Assembly (NCBI GenBank): GCA_015179125.1
Contig: WHVA01000166.1
Coordinates: 1-64,000 of the forward strand
Length of the DNA stretch: 64,000 nt
Source: Gautieria morchelliformis
Taxonomy: Eukaryota > Basidiomycota > Agaricomycetes > Gomphales > Gomphaceae
Reading direction: 5' to 3'
Shown here one piece after another: positions 45,772 to 58,008 of the stretch. Position 1 is the stretch's first letter. Each line of letters begins with the position of its first letter. The notes below the pieces were generated by a model that did no database searches, was not told the origin of the DNA, and was given only the letters and a program-made list of their open reading frames with translations. Made by a program: the position numbers and the translations under genes.

Positions 45772-48700
45772 TTAATATATTCCGATTTGCTCGTTGAGAA
45801 TCTTCACTCTAGGACTGGGAAGTCCTTTAGTGAGGATATCTGCCAACATTTGTTCGGTTGGCAAATAAACGAGCTTGGCTTGTTGATTTTTGATTATATC
45901 TCGAAGGAAATATAATCGGATGTCGAAATGCTTGGTTCTCGTGTGTTGTTGGGTGCCATACGTGATGGCAATGGCTGATTGATTGTCTGAATAAACTTGG
46001 ATGGGTCTGTTCAGTGGTTGGAATATTTCAGAAATAAAATGGCGCATCCAAAGAGCCTCTTTGCCCGCATGGGTCAGGGCGACGAATTCGGCTTCAGTTG
46101 ATGAGAGGGCTACTATCGACTGTTTCTGGCAACTCCATGAAACAGTGCCTCCATCAATCTGAAATAAGTATGCCGAATACGAACACCTATGACTCTGTGA
46201 ACCCCAATCCGCATCTGAATACCCCATCAAGCCGTCTTGATTTCTTCCAAGTGTGAGCCTGTAATGCTTCGTGCCTTTCAAATATTTGAAGACACGTTTG
46301 ACTGCATTCCAGTGTGTGCCACCTGGATTTTCAAGGAATTGCGAGAGTAATGACACCGCAAATGCAATGTCAGGTCGAGTGGCTACAGCCGCCCACATCA
46401 GTGATCCTATAGCTTGCCTGTATGGAAATTTCGACATGGCTTTCTTGCCTCTCTCTGTAGAAGGACATTGGTCTTTAGATAATTTTACGGCTGGATCAAG
46501 AGGCGTAGCATAAGTCTTTGCATCTTCGAGATTAAATTTTTGATGATCTTCTCGATGTATGCAGGTTGTGAAATTGCAATGGTCTTCTTCAGCCAGTCTC
46601 TCTCGATTTTGAGATTCAATAGCCAATGAATCTCGCCTAGATCTTTCATACTGAAGACCTGAGCAAGATCTCGTTTGACTTCATCCAGGACTGATTGATT
46701 CTCAGCTGTGATGGTAAGGTCGTCCACAGCTGTTGCAATGATCACATGCCCCTTTTCGCCACGTCTATAAAATACAGCCCCGTCTGTGGCTGACGTAGTG
46801 AATCCTAACTTGTGGAATTCACCACTTAGACGTTTGTACCATTCTCTTCCAGATTGCTTGAGGCCGTAGAGTGCTTTCTTCAAAAGTAGCACTTCGCCTT
46901 TGTCTCCTGACTCATATCCATACGGCTGCTTCATGTAAATAGGTTCGGGCAACGTAGCATTGAGGTATGCATAGTCCACGTCCATTTGATGAATAGGCCA
47001 GTCATTCCTAGCAGCAATGGCGCATATGATCCGTAGGGAGGATAACCGAGCAACAGGTGAGTATGTCTCATCATAGTCGACTCCAAACTTCTGTGTGAAG
47101 CCTTGGGCGACCATTCTCGATTTAGGCATTATTGGTTTCCCTTCTGGATTATGCTTCCAAAGGTAGACCCATTTATTACCGACAATATTGGCTCCAGGAG
47201 GTGGTTTGGCTCGTTCCCACACTCCCTTGTCGATTAGGGCCTCATACTCTTTGTCCATTGATTTCTTCCATATAGGATTATTCAGAGCTTCGTCTGCATT
47301 GCTAGGTTCAATTTGACTCAAATCCGGCGCCTTGTTATTGTTTTGACCGTCGGTTAGAAACGCACTGATGGCACACTCATAGCTACTGATGCCATCAATC
47401 TCGGAGGATAATTCTTGGTCGAATAAAACTTCTTTATGGTCCTCAACGTCCTCGTAAACTAGCGTAGTCATATGTGCGCCAGCTTGTCTCTGGGTTTGAG
47501 ATCTTGTTACGGGACCTGATGGGGCCGGCTGCACTTGTTGTTGACGGATCCTTTCGCTTCTCCTTATCGGTTCAGCTTCTCTAGGTCTGTCATCAACTCC
47601 CTGAATAGGTTGCAGCTTTTCAAGATATTCCTCTGGTGCACTTTCATCAATTTCTTCGATCTTTGCCTCTTCGCTGACTAAGCGACCGGACACAGGCACT
47701 GATGCCGGAATGGCCTTCTTCTCCTCTCTAGACGTAGGTAGCTTGGGTTCCTCAATAGAAATGATTGGGACTTTTCCCTTCTTCATCTCTGAATCAAACA
47801 CAACGTTCCGCTCGACAGAAACTTTGTGCGAGTCAGGCCAATAAACATAATGACCATGGCTCTGCGCAGAAATTCCTATCCACCGAGCTCTCTTGGCACG
47901 AGCTGCCAATTTATCTCCCTGAGTGATTTTAACATAAATTTCAGTTCCCCACGCGTGAATGTCTTTGAGATTCGGTTTTTCATGGTGAATCATCTCGTAG
48001 GGCGTTTTATCTGGTAGAGCTCTTGTATGCGTCCTGTTCCTAAGATAATTGGCATGCTGTATCGCATAGCCCCATAATATCTTAGGAAGGCCTGATTCTA
48101 GCAGCATGGCACGAGTTCTCTCAGTGAGAGTTCGATTCAGGCGTTCCGCAACACCATTGGACTCTGGTGTGTCGTGTACCGTCAACTGATGCTTCGTGCC
48201 TTGTTTGGCTAGATGCTGTTCGAATTCAGAGCTCATATACTCGCCCCCTCGATCAGAAACAAGTGCCTTGATGTGCACATTTCTCTGTCGAAGCATTAAA
48301 GCCTCGTAGAGCTTGTACTTTGAGAATGCTTCTGATTTGTTCGCCATGAGATAGATCACCGATTCTCTTGAGTAGTCATCGATAAAGGAGACATAATATG
48401 ACTTCTTATCGATCGTGAGGTGTCTTGCAGGTCCCCAGACATCAGAATAAATTCTGTCACCGAATTTTGATGTTCGGTCTCTGGGTTCTCGAGGAAGAGG
48501 TTTGCGCGCAATCTTGGCCTGAATACACGCATCACAGACAATTCTATCGCCTGTGGAGCTCAGTTCAATGCCCAATATCATGCCATGATTTAATAGATGT
48601 TGTAGGGACTTCTGCGAGATGTGCCCCATCTTTTGATGAATTTCCATGGCAGATAAACACATATGGGCTTGAGCACTTGGTGACTGGAGGTCTAGTCGAT

Positions 48701-50015
48701 ATAAGCCATTGACTTTCGGTGCTTGCATCAATACTTTTCCAGCAGCATTAGATATTGTGCATTTCTGGCCACCGAGTCGAATGTCGTAGCCAGCATCATC
48801 GCACCGACCGATCGAGACGAGGGTAGCAGCAATTTTGGGTGCATAGTATGTATCTTGCAACGTGACTTCTACTGTTCTATCTCCAACCTTATTGGATAAT
48901 ACGAGCAGTCCTGAGCCGAAGGCATCAAAGGTACCTTTGTTGGCTGCTCGGATAGTCCTCGGCTGTGAGAATTGACAGTAGTTCCTCAATAAATTTTTGT
49001 GAGGAGTCATATGCGATGTCGTTCCGGTGTCGAGTATGACTATAACTCCTGAGGATGTGCTCAAATTGAAATTAGAGCACTCGTCGAAATTGGTGAAGGC
49101 AAGATGCCCATCACCACTTTCCTCAGAAGTAGACTCTTCTTCGGCAACATTCGCTTTTGCTTTACCCTTCTTCTTCTTCTTGCCTTTGGCTTTCTTCTTC
49201 TGACGTGGTCCTTGACCTTCTTTACCACCTCCTTTAGCCCAGCAATTTTCGATGGAATGTCCAGGCTTTTTGCAGTTGGTGCATACATGCGCCTTCTGCC
49301 CCTTCTGGTCCTTTTTAGTAGATGAACCAATAAACACCTGCTCTTCTTGCGGGAGTGTCTTCTTCCTGTCATACTGAGCCTTTAGTACCCTAATAATATT
49401 ATCAGGGACCAATGGCATCCCGCATTCTTCAAGCGAAGTTGTAAGGGCATTCATGACTGCCTCATAGGATGGTGGAAGTGACGCAAGGATTATGTCCATG
49501 AATTCTTCTTCAGAAACTCTAGCTCCCATCTCATTAAGACGAGCATATAGGTCTTGGGCCTTGTCCAAGTGATCTCTCAAGTCTCCATCCTCAGGACATC
49601 TCATACTGCGGAGTTGTCTCTGCAGGCTGGTGAGGACCATCTTGGGCTTTTTGGTCATTTCATTGACCAGTGCATCCCAAGTCTCTTTTGCTGTCTTCTG
49701 CTTCTGTAGCATCAGGGCTAATGACTCTGACACTGAGACGATGATTTGGGTCTTGGCTTGTCCTTCTCTAGCAAGGTATCTCTCCAGCTTCTCCTCGGCC
49801 TTATCCATCTGAGTTTCCTCAGCTTCTGTTAGAATATGGCCTGGGGGCATGACTGGAGGATCAGGAGGTCGGGTGACTCTCCCTTCTACATGCTTGAGCA
49901 GATTTTTGGACTCGAAATAGCTGATGAGAGTGGCTCGCCACAATGGCCAATTACTTCCATCAGTAGCAAGCTTCTCAACACCCAACAGCTTCTCAGAAGT
50001 GTCTCCGGGGCCCAT
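45772..50015 (-). CDS. Copia Gag-Pol polyprotein
   Basis: Starting from an ATG just inside the 5' LTR (50015), the domains are: gag with a CCHC knuckle (CTNCKKPGHSIENC), aspartic protease (ILDTGTTSHM), a GAG-pre-integrase His/Cys region, integrase core (SDVWGP, DRGGEY, ESNGVAERLNRT), Copia RT (KSRMVAQGF, then the catalytic VDD in TAVDDLTI), and RNase H (DADWGS, STEAEF). This is the order that defines Copia. The protein would copy the element RNA and insert the DNA. About one break is present in pol, so it may now be inactive. Nothing indicates programmed read-through, but that cannot be excluded. Confidence 0.93.
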
Positions 50016-50020
50016 AACCC

Positions 50021-50518
50021 TGTAGAGGACAGGAATTATAGGCAGTAGGTATGGACTTGTTATTCAAAAGAATAGACTAGAAATCAATTCACTCTCTCAG
50101 TGAATTTAGTGGTCACTGTAAATATATTATACACTACCTAGAAATCAATTCACTACAGAGGATTTCTAGGTCAATAAATGCAAAGACTACTAGACTAATT
50201 TACTTGCCTCTCTCAGTGAATTTAGTGGTCACTGAGAGAGGGGGAAATGTGTTCCACTGCGCATGTACTACTACCCGGCCCTTTAGCGCCCAAGAGCTCG
50301 CGCGTCGAAGTCATTTCAGACTCCGCTGGGTGCAGCCGCTTGTGAAAGTAGGAATAACAAGATGAAATAGAGAGATAAGGAATGAGTGGAAGATTTCGAA
50401 AATAACCAGAGAAATGGATGCATAATACAAGAACAATGTGAGAAGAAATTGGAAGGCCTCACAACAAATTGGATATATTATGCTTGATTTTGGTGCAGGA
50501 GCATAAATGCACCCAACA
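50021..50518 (-). repeat. 5' LTR of the Copia element
   Basis: 498 bp, nearly identical to 45261-45758. The presumed primer-binding site (GGTTATGGGCC on the minus strand) overlaps the gag start. Confidence 0.95.
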
Positions 50519-51284
50519 CATCCATGTATTTACTCGCTCACTGACTTATATATCTCTTCGGATCTCCTCTACCTCAGGTGCCGCTCTAGGGAGTAGAGCA
50601 CCAGGTAGAGTCACCCTTACAGTAGAACAGAGTCACCCCCTGAAGACCGACGGTTCAGACTGGGTGTACCGAACGCGATGAGTTTCTGCGTTGCATATGT
50701 CACTTCCGTGACATCCCTCTTCCTTCTTGAAGACCGGCAGCCTGGCTGGAGATTGCGCAGACCGAACATGGAAGGATCCCACATTGCGTTAGCAGCTGCC
50801 ACCGGTGTCTTTCTTCGAGAACTTTCCTCGTGTTCCCACGAGAGAGTGTACCGTTCCGGACGGCACTATAAACCGCTGCGCAATTCCAGTAGGGTGCACC
50901 GCCCTCTGAAGGCCAAGGCGGCACCATAAACCACCAACCCCCAACTTCTTTATTACGACTTATCTACAATCCGAGTCCCTGGCGTCCACTACACACTGCA
51001 CACCCCTTTACAACACCATCCTCCATTTTCGCCTCCATCATACCTTGACCTCATGCCTCTATGACCGACCACCCTCGTGTCCCCTCTATCCGACCCCCCA
51101 TCCAACGACATGACGCCTCCTCCCGTTTCCCATCGTGCTTCTTTAAATTAATTATGTTTAAGGGAGGAGCAATGAGGCAGGGCCAGTAAAGGGCAAGCAC
51201 ACAAGAGGTCAGGTGCACGGTGAAATATCCCCAGCACGCACCCAACTGCACCGCCGTGCGCCCACGTACTCCCCTCCTTTCGTG

Positions 51285-51464
51285 CCATGCCCAAGCTTAT
51301 TTATAGTCGTAGCTAGGTGGTGAAGGGGTTCCTTAGAGTTTTCTCTTTGGATCCCCCTTCACCAGGTATGTCTGTGTCATGTATATAGTTCTCTATCTTA
51401 CTTTGGATCCCCGTTCACCAGTTCACCGCTTGAGTGTAGAGCATCTGCCTAGGTTGCCCTTATA
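51285..51464 (+). repeat. Right part of the LTR at 20253-20755, copy B
   Basis: Matches the last 180 bp of the copy A solo LTR and ends CCCTTATA followed by GTCAG. Its left part was removed by the 10.6-kb deletion. Confidence 0.88.
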
Positions 51465-52070
51465 GTCAGTCACTACTGATGCCATGGTCAAATGAGCCGC
51501 CAGGTCTGTGATCAGGATGGAGATCACCTTCATCCCCTTCTCCAGGGTTTTCGACATGGCTTGGGAGTCAGCAAGGTGGAGTAGTGTGGTGGTGAGATTG
51601 TGGTATGTTATGGTCTGTCCCTTGGGGAGGAGCTTTTTGGATAGGAGGAAGTCCTGTGCCATCACTGCGTTAGGTGTGCCTGCAGCCTGTTCAGTCTCAC
51701 TCCTGCAGGTGTTCTGGGAATCATATCGCAGCTGCCATTGTGTGTCTGGTCGTGGTGCCATGTTCACTTGGGCCGGTTGTCCTCTGCCGATGATGGCTGT
51801 CATTGGGGCCACCATTTTGGTGCTTGCTGTGGATTCTGTGGTTATATCAGTGTCTAAGGGGTTTCTACTAGGATTAATAAGAGGGATATTGTAGTATGGG
51901 TTTTTTTTTTTGGTAGTCTGGTAGCATGGGAATTTTCTTTGTGGATGTGGTAATGGCTCAAGAGCGCTCCACCTGGTCAAGTCATTGCTTGTGGTGCCCA
52001 ATATTGATAATGATCGTCCGGTCCCCTGCTGACAACACCAGTGTGCAAGACTCTGACACTCCAAACACAC
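51423..52070 (-). CDS. LINE ORF1-like fragment, copy B
   Basis: A 215-codon minus-strand frame whose last 14 codons come from the adjoining LTR remnant. It contains the segment KLLPKGQTITYHNLTTTLLH and a following helix-rich part also found in copy A. The rest of the protein, seen in copy A beyond two LTR insertions, was removed by the deletion. It is probably a truncated remnant of a non-LTR element ORF1 (nucleic-acid-binding), not a functional gene. There is no RT nearby. Confidence 0.5.
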   Translation of the reverse strand: MCLECQSLAHWCCQQGTGRSLSILGTTSNDLTRWSALEPLPHPQRKFPCYQTTKKKNPYYNIPLINPSRNPLDTDITTESTASTKMVAPMTAIIGRGQPAQVNMAPRPDTQWQLRYDSQNTCRSETEQAAGTPNAVMAQDFLLSKKLLPKGQTITYHNLTTTLLHLADSQAMSKTLEKGMKVISILITDLAAHLTMASVVTDYKGNLGRCSTLKR

Positions 52071-53332
52071 CTACCTGTATGAGAAATGTAGTGATGTAGT
52101 AGCTTCTAGATGAAGCAAGTCATGTTGAAGTTATACAAAATTTGCATACCAACAGGTTTTTGTAAGTTGTTGCATTTCACGACCAATCAAAGAACTATGC
52201 CGTTAGGTCCATCAGAAGCAGGTGGTCTGCTGTAGGTGGAGCCCCAAGTTACAGGCAAGGACTGAAAGTGGATGCAAAGCCAAGGGAAAACAATAATATC
52301 TGAGATGCTGCGCAGAGCAAAAAGATGAACACATACTGTTGTCTTGCAATGTTACGTGAGGCTGATTGGCACATGATAAGCAAATAGCACAAAACAGATG
52401 CAAAGCACACGGTGCACTGATAGCCAATGACACAAATACTTAGTAACATTTCTCTCAAAGGTAGCCAATGAAAGGAAGAGTAACCATTGTCTCACAACAT
52501 CACATGGGAGGAAAACTGGGTAAAACATATGCAAAGCACATGGCATGCTGATCGCCAATGACACAACAATTGTCTCAAAGGATAGCCAATGAAAAAAAGA
52601 GTAACCATTGTCCCACAGCATCGCATGCACTATACTGAGGGGCAGCGGCGTACGGTGCAGGTGCACCGTAATGAGGGTCCGCAGGATACGGTGCATGTGC
52701 ACCGTACAGAGGAGCAGCGGCCTACGGTGCACGTGCACCGTACTGAGGGGCAGCGGCCTATGGTGCACGTGCACCGTACCGAGGGGCAGCGGCCTACGGT
52801 GCACGTGCACCGTACTGAGGGTCGGCGGCCTACGGTGCAGGTGCACCGTACTGAGGGTCAGTGGGATATGGTGTGCATGCACCGTGCTGAGGGACACCGC
52901 CGTACGGTGCAGGTGCACCGTACTGAGGGTCAGCAGGATACGGTGCGCGTGCACCATACTGAGGGGCAGCGGCCTAGGGTGCATGTGCACCGTACGGATG
53001 ATGCGAGGGGATGGTTCAGGGGCACCAAAGGTGGAGGCGTAGGGACGGGAGTCTGAGTTTCACATTCATGTATTTTACAGCAGGTCATACATGTAATTTA
53101 CAACGGGTTGTATATGATTCAAACCGCCGGTGTCTGACTGCTATCCCCAAAATCTGACTCTGTTCGACACTGTAGTACGGTATAGACAACAGCCTGTACC
53201 TACCAAGACGGGACGTGGGCAACAAATCATACCATGACCATATCATTAGGTTTCATACACCTTGGGTCAGTCAATTTCTGCAAGGCAACTTTACATTGAC
53301 AACAATCATGCTGATCGACTCAACACAAAAAC
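52071..53332. other. Repeat-rich interval without a clear gene, copy B
   Basis: Holds the imperfect 130-bp units and the 36-bp minisatellite. Frames through the minisatellite are open because the unit length is a multiple of three; they carry 12-residue repeats such as VQVHRTEGQRPT but give no other coding signal. Confidence 0.5.
52651..52994. repeat. Palindromic 36-bp minisatellite, copy B
   Basis: Nine full units plus a 20-bp end. Units 3 and 5 hold the exact 20-bp palindrome TACGGTGCACGTGCACCGTA, and others differ by one to four bases. Confidence 0.93.
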
Positions 53333-55231
53333 TTATTCTGTCAAGACTATTTCCACGTCGATGAGTGTATGTTCATTGATGCGTTTCATAAGCGTCCATG
53401 CATCTGCGTCACATATCCCACAACCCCGGAGTCCTAGTAATGTCAACTTTGTCCATTTGCTCCACTCCAGACGAACGAGTTTGCCGAAATGTGGGCCAAG
53501 CCATGAGTTGAATGAGAGGTCAAGGAGAGCAAGAAGGGGTAACGATGCTGGGAGCGTGCGTAGTGGCATTTGTGAGACGTTGAGCAAGACAAGATGTGTC
53601 AGTGTCGGAGGAAGCAGCATCATTAGGGACGGTCGAAAAGGCGACGCGAGGACGATGAAGGTGTGCAGAGTGGGTGGCAGCTCTGCTTCGCCAGGCTCGG
53701 ACTCCCAATCCTCTGGAACTCCTTTGGAGGACTCAGACATGCAATTTAAAATAGACTCGGCGTAGGGACCAATAATGATAAGTTCGCCATCCACAGAGGT
53801 TACGTTGTCGATAGCCCACAAAGCATCCAGATCCTCCTTGAGCAGGCTTGGAGCATGTACAGCGCTGTAACACACGTATTCACGGAGAATATGTTGTGGT
53901 ATGAAGGAAAAGTATTCTGGCGGTAGGCCACCGTATTGATATACCAATGTGTGCAGACACAACTAGAGGAGAGATGGTACCCGGGAGGGTGTATGTGGAT
54001 ACAGTGTCGGTGAAAGCGACGGGGTGTGATGAAGTGTCAGCCACAAGGTGTGGCCGCACTGCGCCATTTCCAGAGCGTGGGTGGATTTGGGACCCAACTG
54101 CATGGTGGGCGAGGACCAGCAGTTTGTGTCTCAGAAGGGGATGATACATTGTTGGCATCCTCGTCGTGTCTCTCTCCCTGGTGAATAGAGGTGGGAGGGA
54201 AGGGCCTCGCACTAAGGGCGGCGCACCGCCACACCGGTATGCGACCCCCTCGAAGGTTCCGCTGCCACCTGAATGCTTCCCCTTTGAAACGTAAGTCTAG
54301 GAAGATGTATACAGTACTATCCGGGAAAGTTCTCATCTGCGCGAGTAGCTCTTTGAACTGCAATGAAGCCTCCCTTGATAGATATTAACAGGGCTTTGAT
54401 GGTTGTAGGTTGTAGGTCTCTGTTCTGTGTACCCTAGGCCGGGATTTACAAGGCCACACCATGGTCTTGAAATCAATCCACGATATAGAAATTTCACTGT
54501 CACCTATCACCAGTTGTCAACAATGAGTGTCCCCTCCTGGATATGAGGACTGAATATTGATCAGCCTCAGGCTGGAGCTTGTCACAGCGTGAAATATTTG
54601 CAACTCTGAGTCATTATGCAGGACAATAGTTTCCAATGTTCACAGTCTGTACATTTCAATCCCTCACCAAATGGAAGTCTATATGCCGATGTCGTTGGCA
54701 GGTAACTCACACATATTTAACATGCACGGATGTTATATATGTGTATGTACCAAGCTGCCGGATCGTCTGCTATAAGTTCTTTCGCTGTCAGCGCCTTCCT
54801 CAACAGATGCCAGAACACGGTTTTACCACATGTTAGGCTGGACTTATCATTCGTCAGTCTTTCATCTCCGTGCTTTCACAGAGTATTATAGGGACGCTTC
54901 TTCACGACACATGAGCCAAACAGCAAACACGCCTTACCATTTTGATGAATCCTAGCTTATACAAATCATTGGACATGGAGGAAGGTCAGATGTGCTTGAA
55001 GCACATACAGTAGAGGCAATACTGTGTATTTGGATAAGATTGGCGGTGATGGTGTCGTGGGATCCTGTGACAGTGACAAGCCGTACCTCGCGATTATGCG
55101 GCAAGGCGCGTCTTTGTTGTAGCATACCCACCTCAAACACTGCGAACTATGGACAATGAGGGCGCAGTGCTGTAAGTCCACGATAACTTCTCTAGTAATC
55201 CAATCCTTGACTCTCCGCCCCAAAGTATTCC
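53333..55231 (-). CDS. LRR/F-box-like gene, copy B, 5' truncated
   Basis: Same multi-exon gene as at 22449-24402. The C-terminal exon (53962-53333) is open to its end and shows leucine-rich strands (LTHLVLLNVSQMPLRTL, LLALLDLSFNSW, LTLLGLRGCGI) in an LRR-like rhythm. Upstream exons fit near 54363-54037 and in 55223-54950, but limits are not settled. The first exon is cut at 55231, where chromovirus sequence begins, so the start codon seen in copy A (24402) is missing. Thus A keeps the start but has a shifted end, and B keeps the end but has lost the start. Confidence 0.55.
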
Positions 55232-55393
55232 AAGAACCCCCAATGTCAGCGAGCCCATATTATATTTTCCTGCGGTTGATCGCCACGCGACCAACCGATA
55301 GTGGATTCGAAGCAATCTTGAAAAAGATCGCTGCGTCGACGACTAACAATCGTTGAGACCCTCCAGTAGACCTTCTACTGTCAGCTGCGAGCG

Positions 55394-56545
55394 TGATGAT
55401 TCCACGCAGTCGAAGACGGACACGAGCGACGAGCTCGAGGTCCACGCCCCAGGCGCAGCCCAGCGACACGACGGCTGACGCTATCCTGGACCAAGAGACC
55501 AGGACGATAGAAGACGGAGAGATCGTAGATCTCACCGTCCTCGTCCCCTCAGTAGAGGACGAGGAAAACCCCGACCACATCTCGTCGAGCGTGGCCGAAG
55601 AAGAGACGACGCCGAGCAACGAGCCGGCGCCGCCTCCCCATCTCTCTCTGCCCAAGGACAAAGGAAAGGGCAGAGAAGTCTCGCCGTCGTCAGATGGTAG
55701 AGCAACAACGTCGAGGCGGGCACAAAGCCACGACTCAAACCGACGCTCACGAAGCAGAGCGACAACAGGTGCAGGCTGCGCTGCACCGAAGTACACTGAC
55801 GCGCAAGCACGATCAGCTGGCATCGCAACTTGACAACGCCGCCGCCGCCCTAATGGCCATTGGCAAGGAACTCCACCAGGCGGAGGAGGTCAGGCTGCAA
55901 GACGCAGCCACGCTGGAGGACGTCCAGAAAGCACTCCGCCCACGCGGGGAACGCGACGCAACTCGTCCGAGCTCGCGACAGTCCACAGCTAACGAACGCA
56001 GTCGCGACGCACTCCGAAAGGAGCGAGACAAGCAGCGAATGCCACCGCCAGCCGTCCCGGTCGAACAGGACGTAAGGTTCGGGAACGAACCTCAAGAACA
56101 ACCGGTGGCCCCAACGGACAGCCGTAAAACGATCCAACGGATCGTTAGAGATCAGGTCGCCTCAGAGCCTGACTCTGAAACAACGACCGAGAGCTTAGAG
56201 CTCGAAGTCGCACACTGGCAGCGTAAAGAAGCCGCAGCCGCGCGCCGCCACACACGGGCACTCGAGCTACTAGCGAAGAACGCTGAAGAAACGGTGGCCC
56301 ACAGCCACACCGCTCAGCTACCTGACGAGCAGCTCACGCAAGCCATACAAGACGCACAGCAAGCACGCACAGCCTACAACAGCAGGCTACGGATCCGCAA
56401 CGCGGGACTGACCGGGGACACCAGGCACAACACGCCCCCGGAACCGAGAGCACAAAATGCTCCCGATCCCGAGCCCGACCCGGGCCCGGGGCCCGTCAGG
56501 GCATATAACAGCCTGCCCCGCACGGCGTCACAACCGCGCGAGTGA
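55394..56545 (+). CDS. 5' ORF region of the chromovirus
   Basis: An N-terminal part rich in Arg/Ser/Thr and acidic residues is followed by a long Glu/Gln/Arg/Ala-rich region (about 55760-56330) with coiled-coil character (QLDNAAAALMAIGKELHQAEE) and a Pro-rich end just before gag. It has no recognised domain. It may be an N-terminal extension of Gag or a separate accessory protein. It appears broken about once. Confidence 0.45.
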
Positions 56546-56548
56546 TCC

Positions 56549-58008
56549 ATGGCCCCAACGGAAGGCCAGGGAATCCCTGACCAGGCCGACATCGTACCAA
56601 TGGAGCCGTACAATGGGATCACACGGATGATCCGCGTGGTGTTGGCAGACGCCGCGGACACAGACCCAGAGAAGTCTGTGCTAGCGAAGGCCGGCGTAAA
56701 ATTGGCCCACCCCGAGCCATATGCAGCGGGATCGGACCTCAAAGAGTTTGAAGTCTTCGTGGCAGCCATCTTACGATGGCTAAAAATGAATTGCCTCCTA
56801 GGGCCAACCAGCATTGACACGCAGGTCGGCTATGTGGGCACTCGCCTCACCGGCGAAGCCCAGGAGTGGTTCCTTCGAAACGTTGAACGCTTCGATCGCC
56901 AGGTCCGCAGCTGGACGCTGGAATCAGTGATGCTAGGCCTTCAAAAGATGTTCCTGCACACACTGACATACCATCACGCATCGAATAAATTCGACGTGGT
57001 CATGCAAGGCATGAAAACCGTTCAGGAGATGCTGAACGAGCTCACGAAATACGCGGCACGTATGATACAGCCGCCAGACGAGTACACGTTCCGGAGACGG
57101 TTCGTATCGGCGCTACGTGAAACGCTGCGCAACGAAGTCCTCAAAAAGGGCTATAATGCCGAGAGCAGCTCAATAGAGCAACTCTTCGAGACGGCCCGAA
57201 TGATCGAGGAGGCATCCCAATACAACATGGGGATGCGCCGCGCAGAAAGCGCAGCAGCAACGGCAAGCGCCGCCCGGCTCACAGGGAGCAAGCCGTTGAC
57301 ACAAACGAGCCTGACCAGGCCCAGCCTGTTCGCAAGAAGCGGAACAGGTCAACGGCTACCGCCCTCACGCCCAGCACAAGCTGGACGCCCGCCTGAAGCT
57401 AAACAGCCTCAAGCGTCAGGATTGTCCCTGCGACCTGCCCCACCGACGAAAACGTCGGGCTGGCCCAACGACAGGCCCAGCGGCAGCCAAAGCATCACCA
57501 CATGCTTTGAATGCGGCCAACCTGGCCACAAGAAGGCAGAATGCCCCCGACTTAGGTCCGGTATCAGGACAGCGGCCATGAGGCACGACGGTGAAGCCGA
57601 GGATCCGGAGACGGATCCCGATCAGAACCCTCTTCAACAGATTGATGAAGAGGGGGAGGGTGATCCCCAACCCAACGACACTCCGGATAACGGAGACACG
57701 CCCGCTGAAGAGTGGGACCCTGAGCCGTCCCAATACTATGAATGGGACGAAGAGGTGGAGGACACCACCTACAGGTCCAGCACGATCAGATTCACGCTGG
57801 AAGACGAAACCGCCACGAAAGTCATGGCGGCACGCACATCGGTCACGCCAGACAAGGCGGCCGAGCCGGTGTATCACCACCAAAGCAAACACCGAACGCG
57901 GCCAACGTGTCCACGTAGTGAGAACCGTACCCTATCGGGGTACTGGGAAATAAACGGCGTAAAAGCCCACTGCCTGCTAGATAGCGGCAGCGAAGGGGTA
58001 CTGCTGTC
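56549..58008 (+). CDS. Gypsy Gag and start of protease
   Basis: A Ty3/Gypsy-type Gag with a capsid-like block (LTGEAQEWFLRNVE, then FRRRFVSALRETLRNEV), a basic linker and a CCHC zinc knuckle (CFECGQPGHKKAEC, near 57505-57550), then an acidic region and the aspartic protease motif (LLDSGSEGVLLS) at the edge of the nested LTR at 58009. The role is particle assembly and RNA packaging. Confidence 0.9.

Larger units (their letters stand above)
45261..50518 (-). mobile_element. Full-length Copia retrotransposon
   Basis: 5258 bp with two 498-bp LTRs (45261-45758 and 50021-50518) that appear identical except for about one base, and TSD CATCC at 45256-45260 and 50519-50523. On the minus strand the LTR begins TGTTGGGTGC and ends CCTCTACA, and a polypurine tract (CTTGAGGGGGCG) lies beside the LTR at 45759-45770. 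It encodes gag-pol in Copia order. It looks nearly whole, with about one break in the polyprotein. Very young by LTR identity, and inserted in the LTR of an older element. Solo LTRs of the same family occur at 10986, 13728, 58009 and 62210. Confidence 0.96.
45061..51284 (+). mobile_element. Remnant of the LARD-like element, copy B
   Basis: The 5' LTR (45061-45260 continued at 50524-50621) is interrupted by a complete Copia element. The first 660 bp of the interior follow (50622-51284), and then the sequence jumps to the equivalent of position 20574 in copy A. The 3' LTR and the rest of the interior are gone. TSD base copy ACTCC precedes it at 45056-45060. Confidence 0.9.
40648..55231. repeat. 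Segmental duplication, copy B
   Basis: Colinear with 1-24345. It lacks the gag-only Copia and the block 9938-20574, and gains a Copia element at 45261-50518 and five extra minisatellite units. Its right end (55231) stops inside the first exon of the LRR-type gene, where the chromovirus sequence begins. Confidence 0.93.

Noticed and set aside
52352-53056. Proteins with VHRTEG or STVHLHR repeats
   Set aside because: They are translations of the 36-bp minisatellite, open only because its unit is a multiple of three and lacks stops.
55243-55393. 5' LTR of the chromovirus starting TGTCAGCG
   Set aside because: Too short for an LTR and no second copy in the window to confirm the ends.
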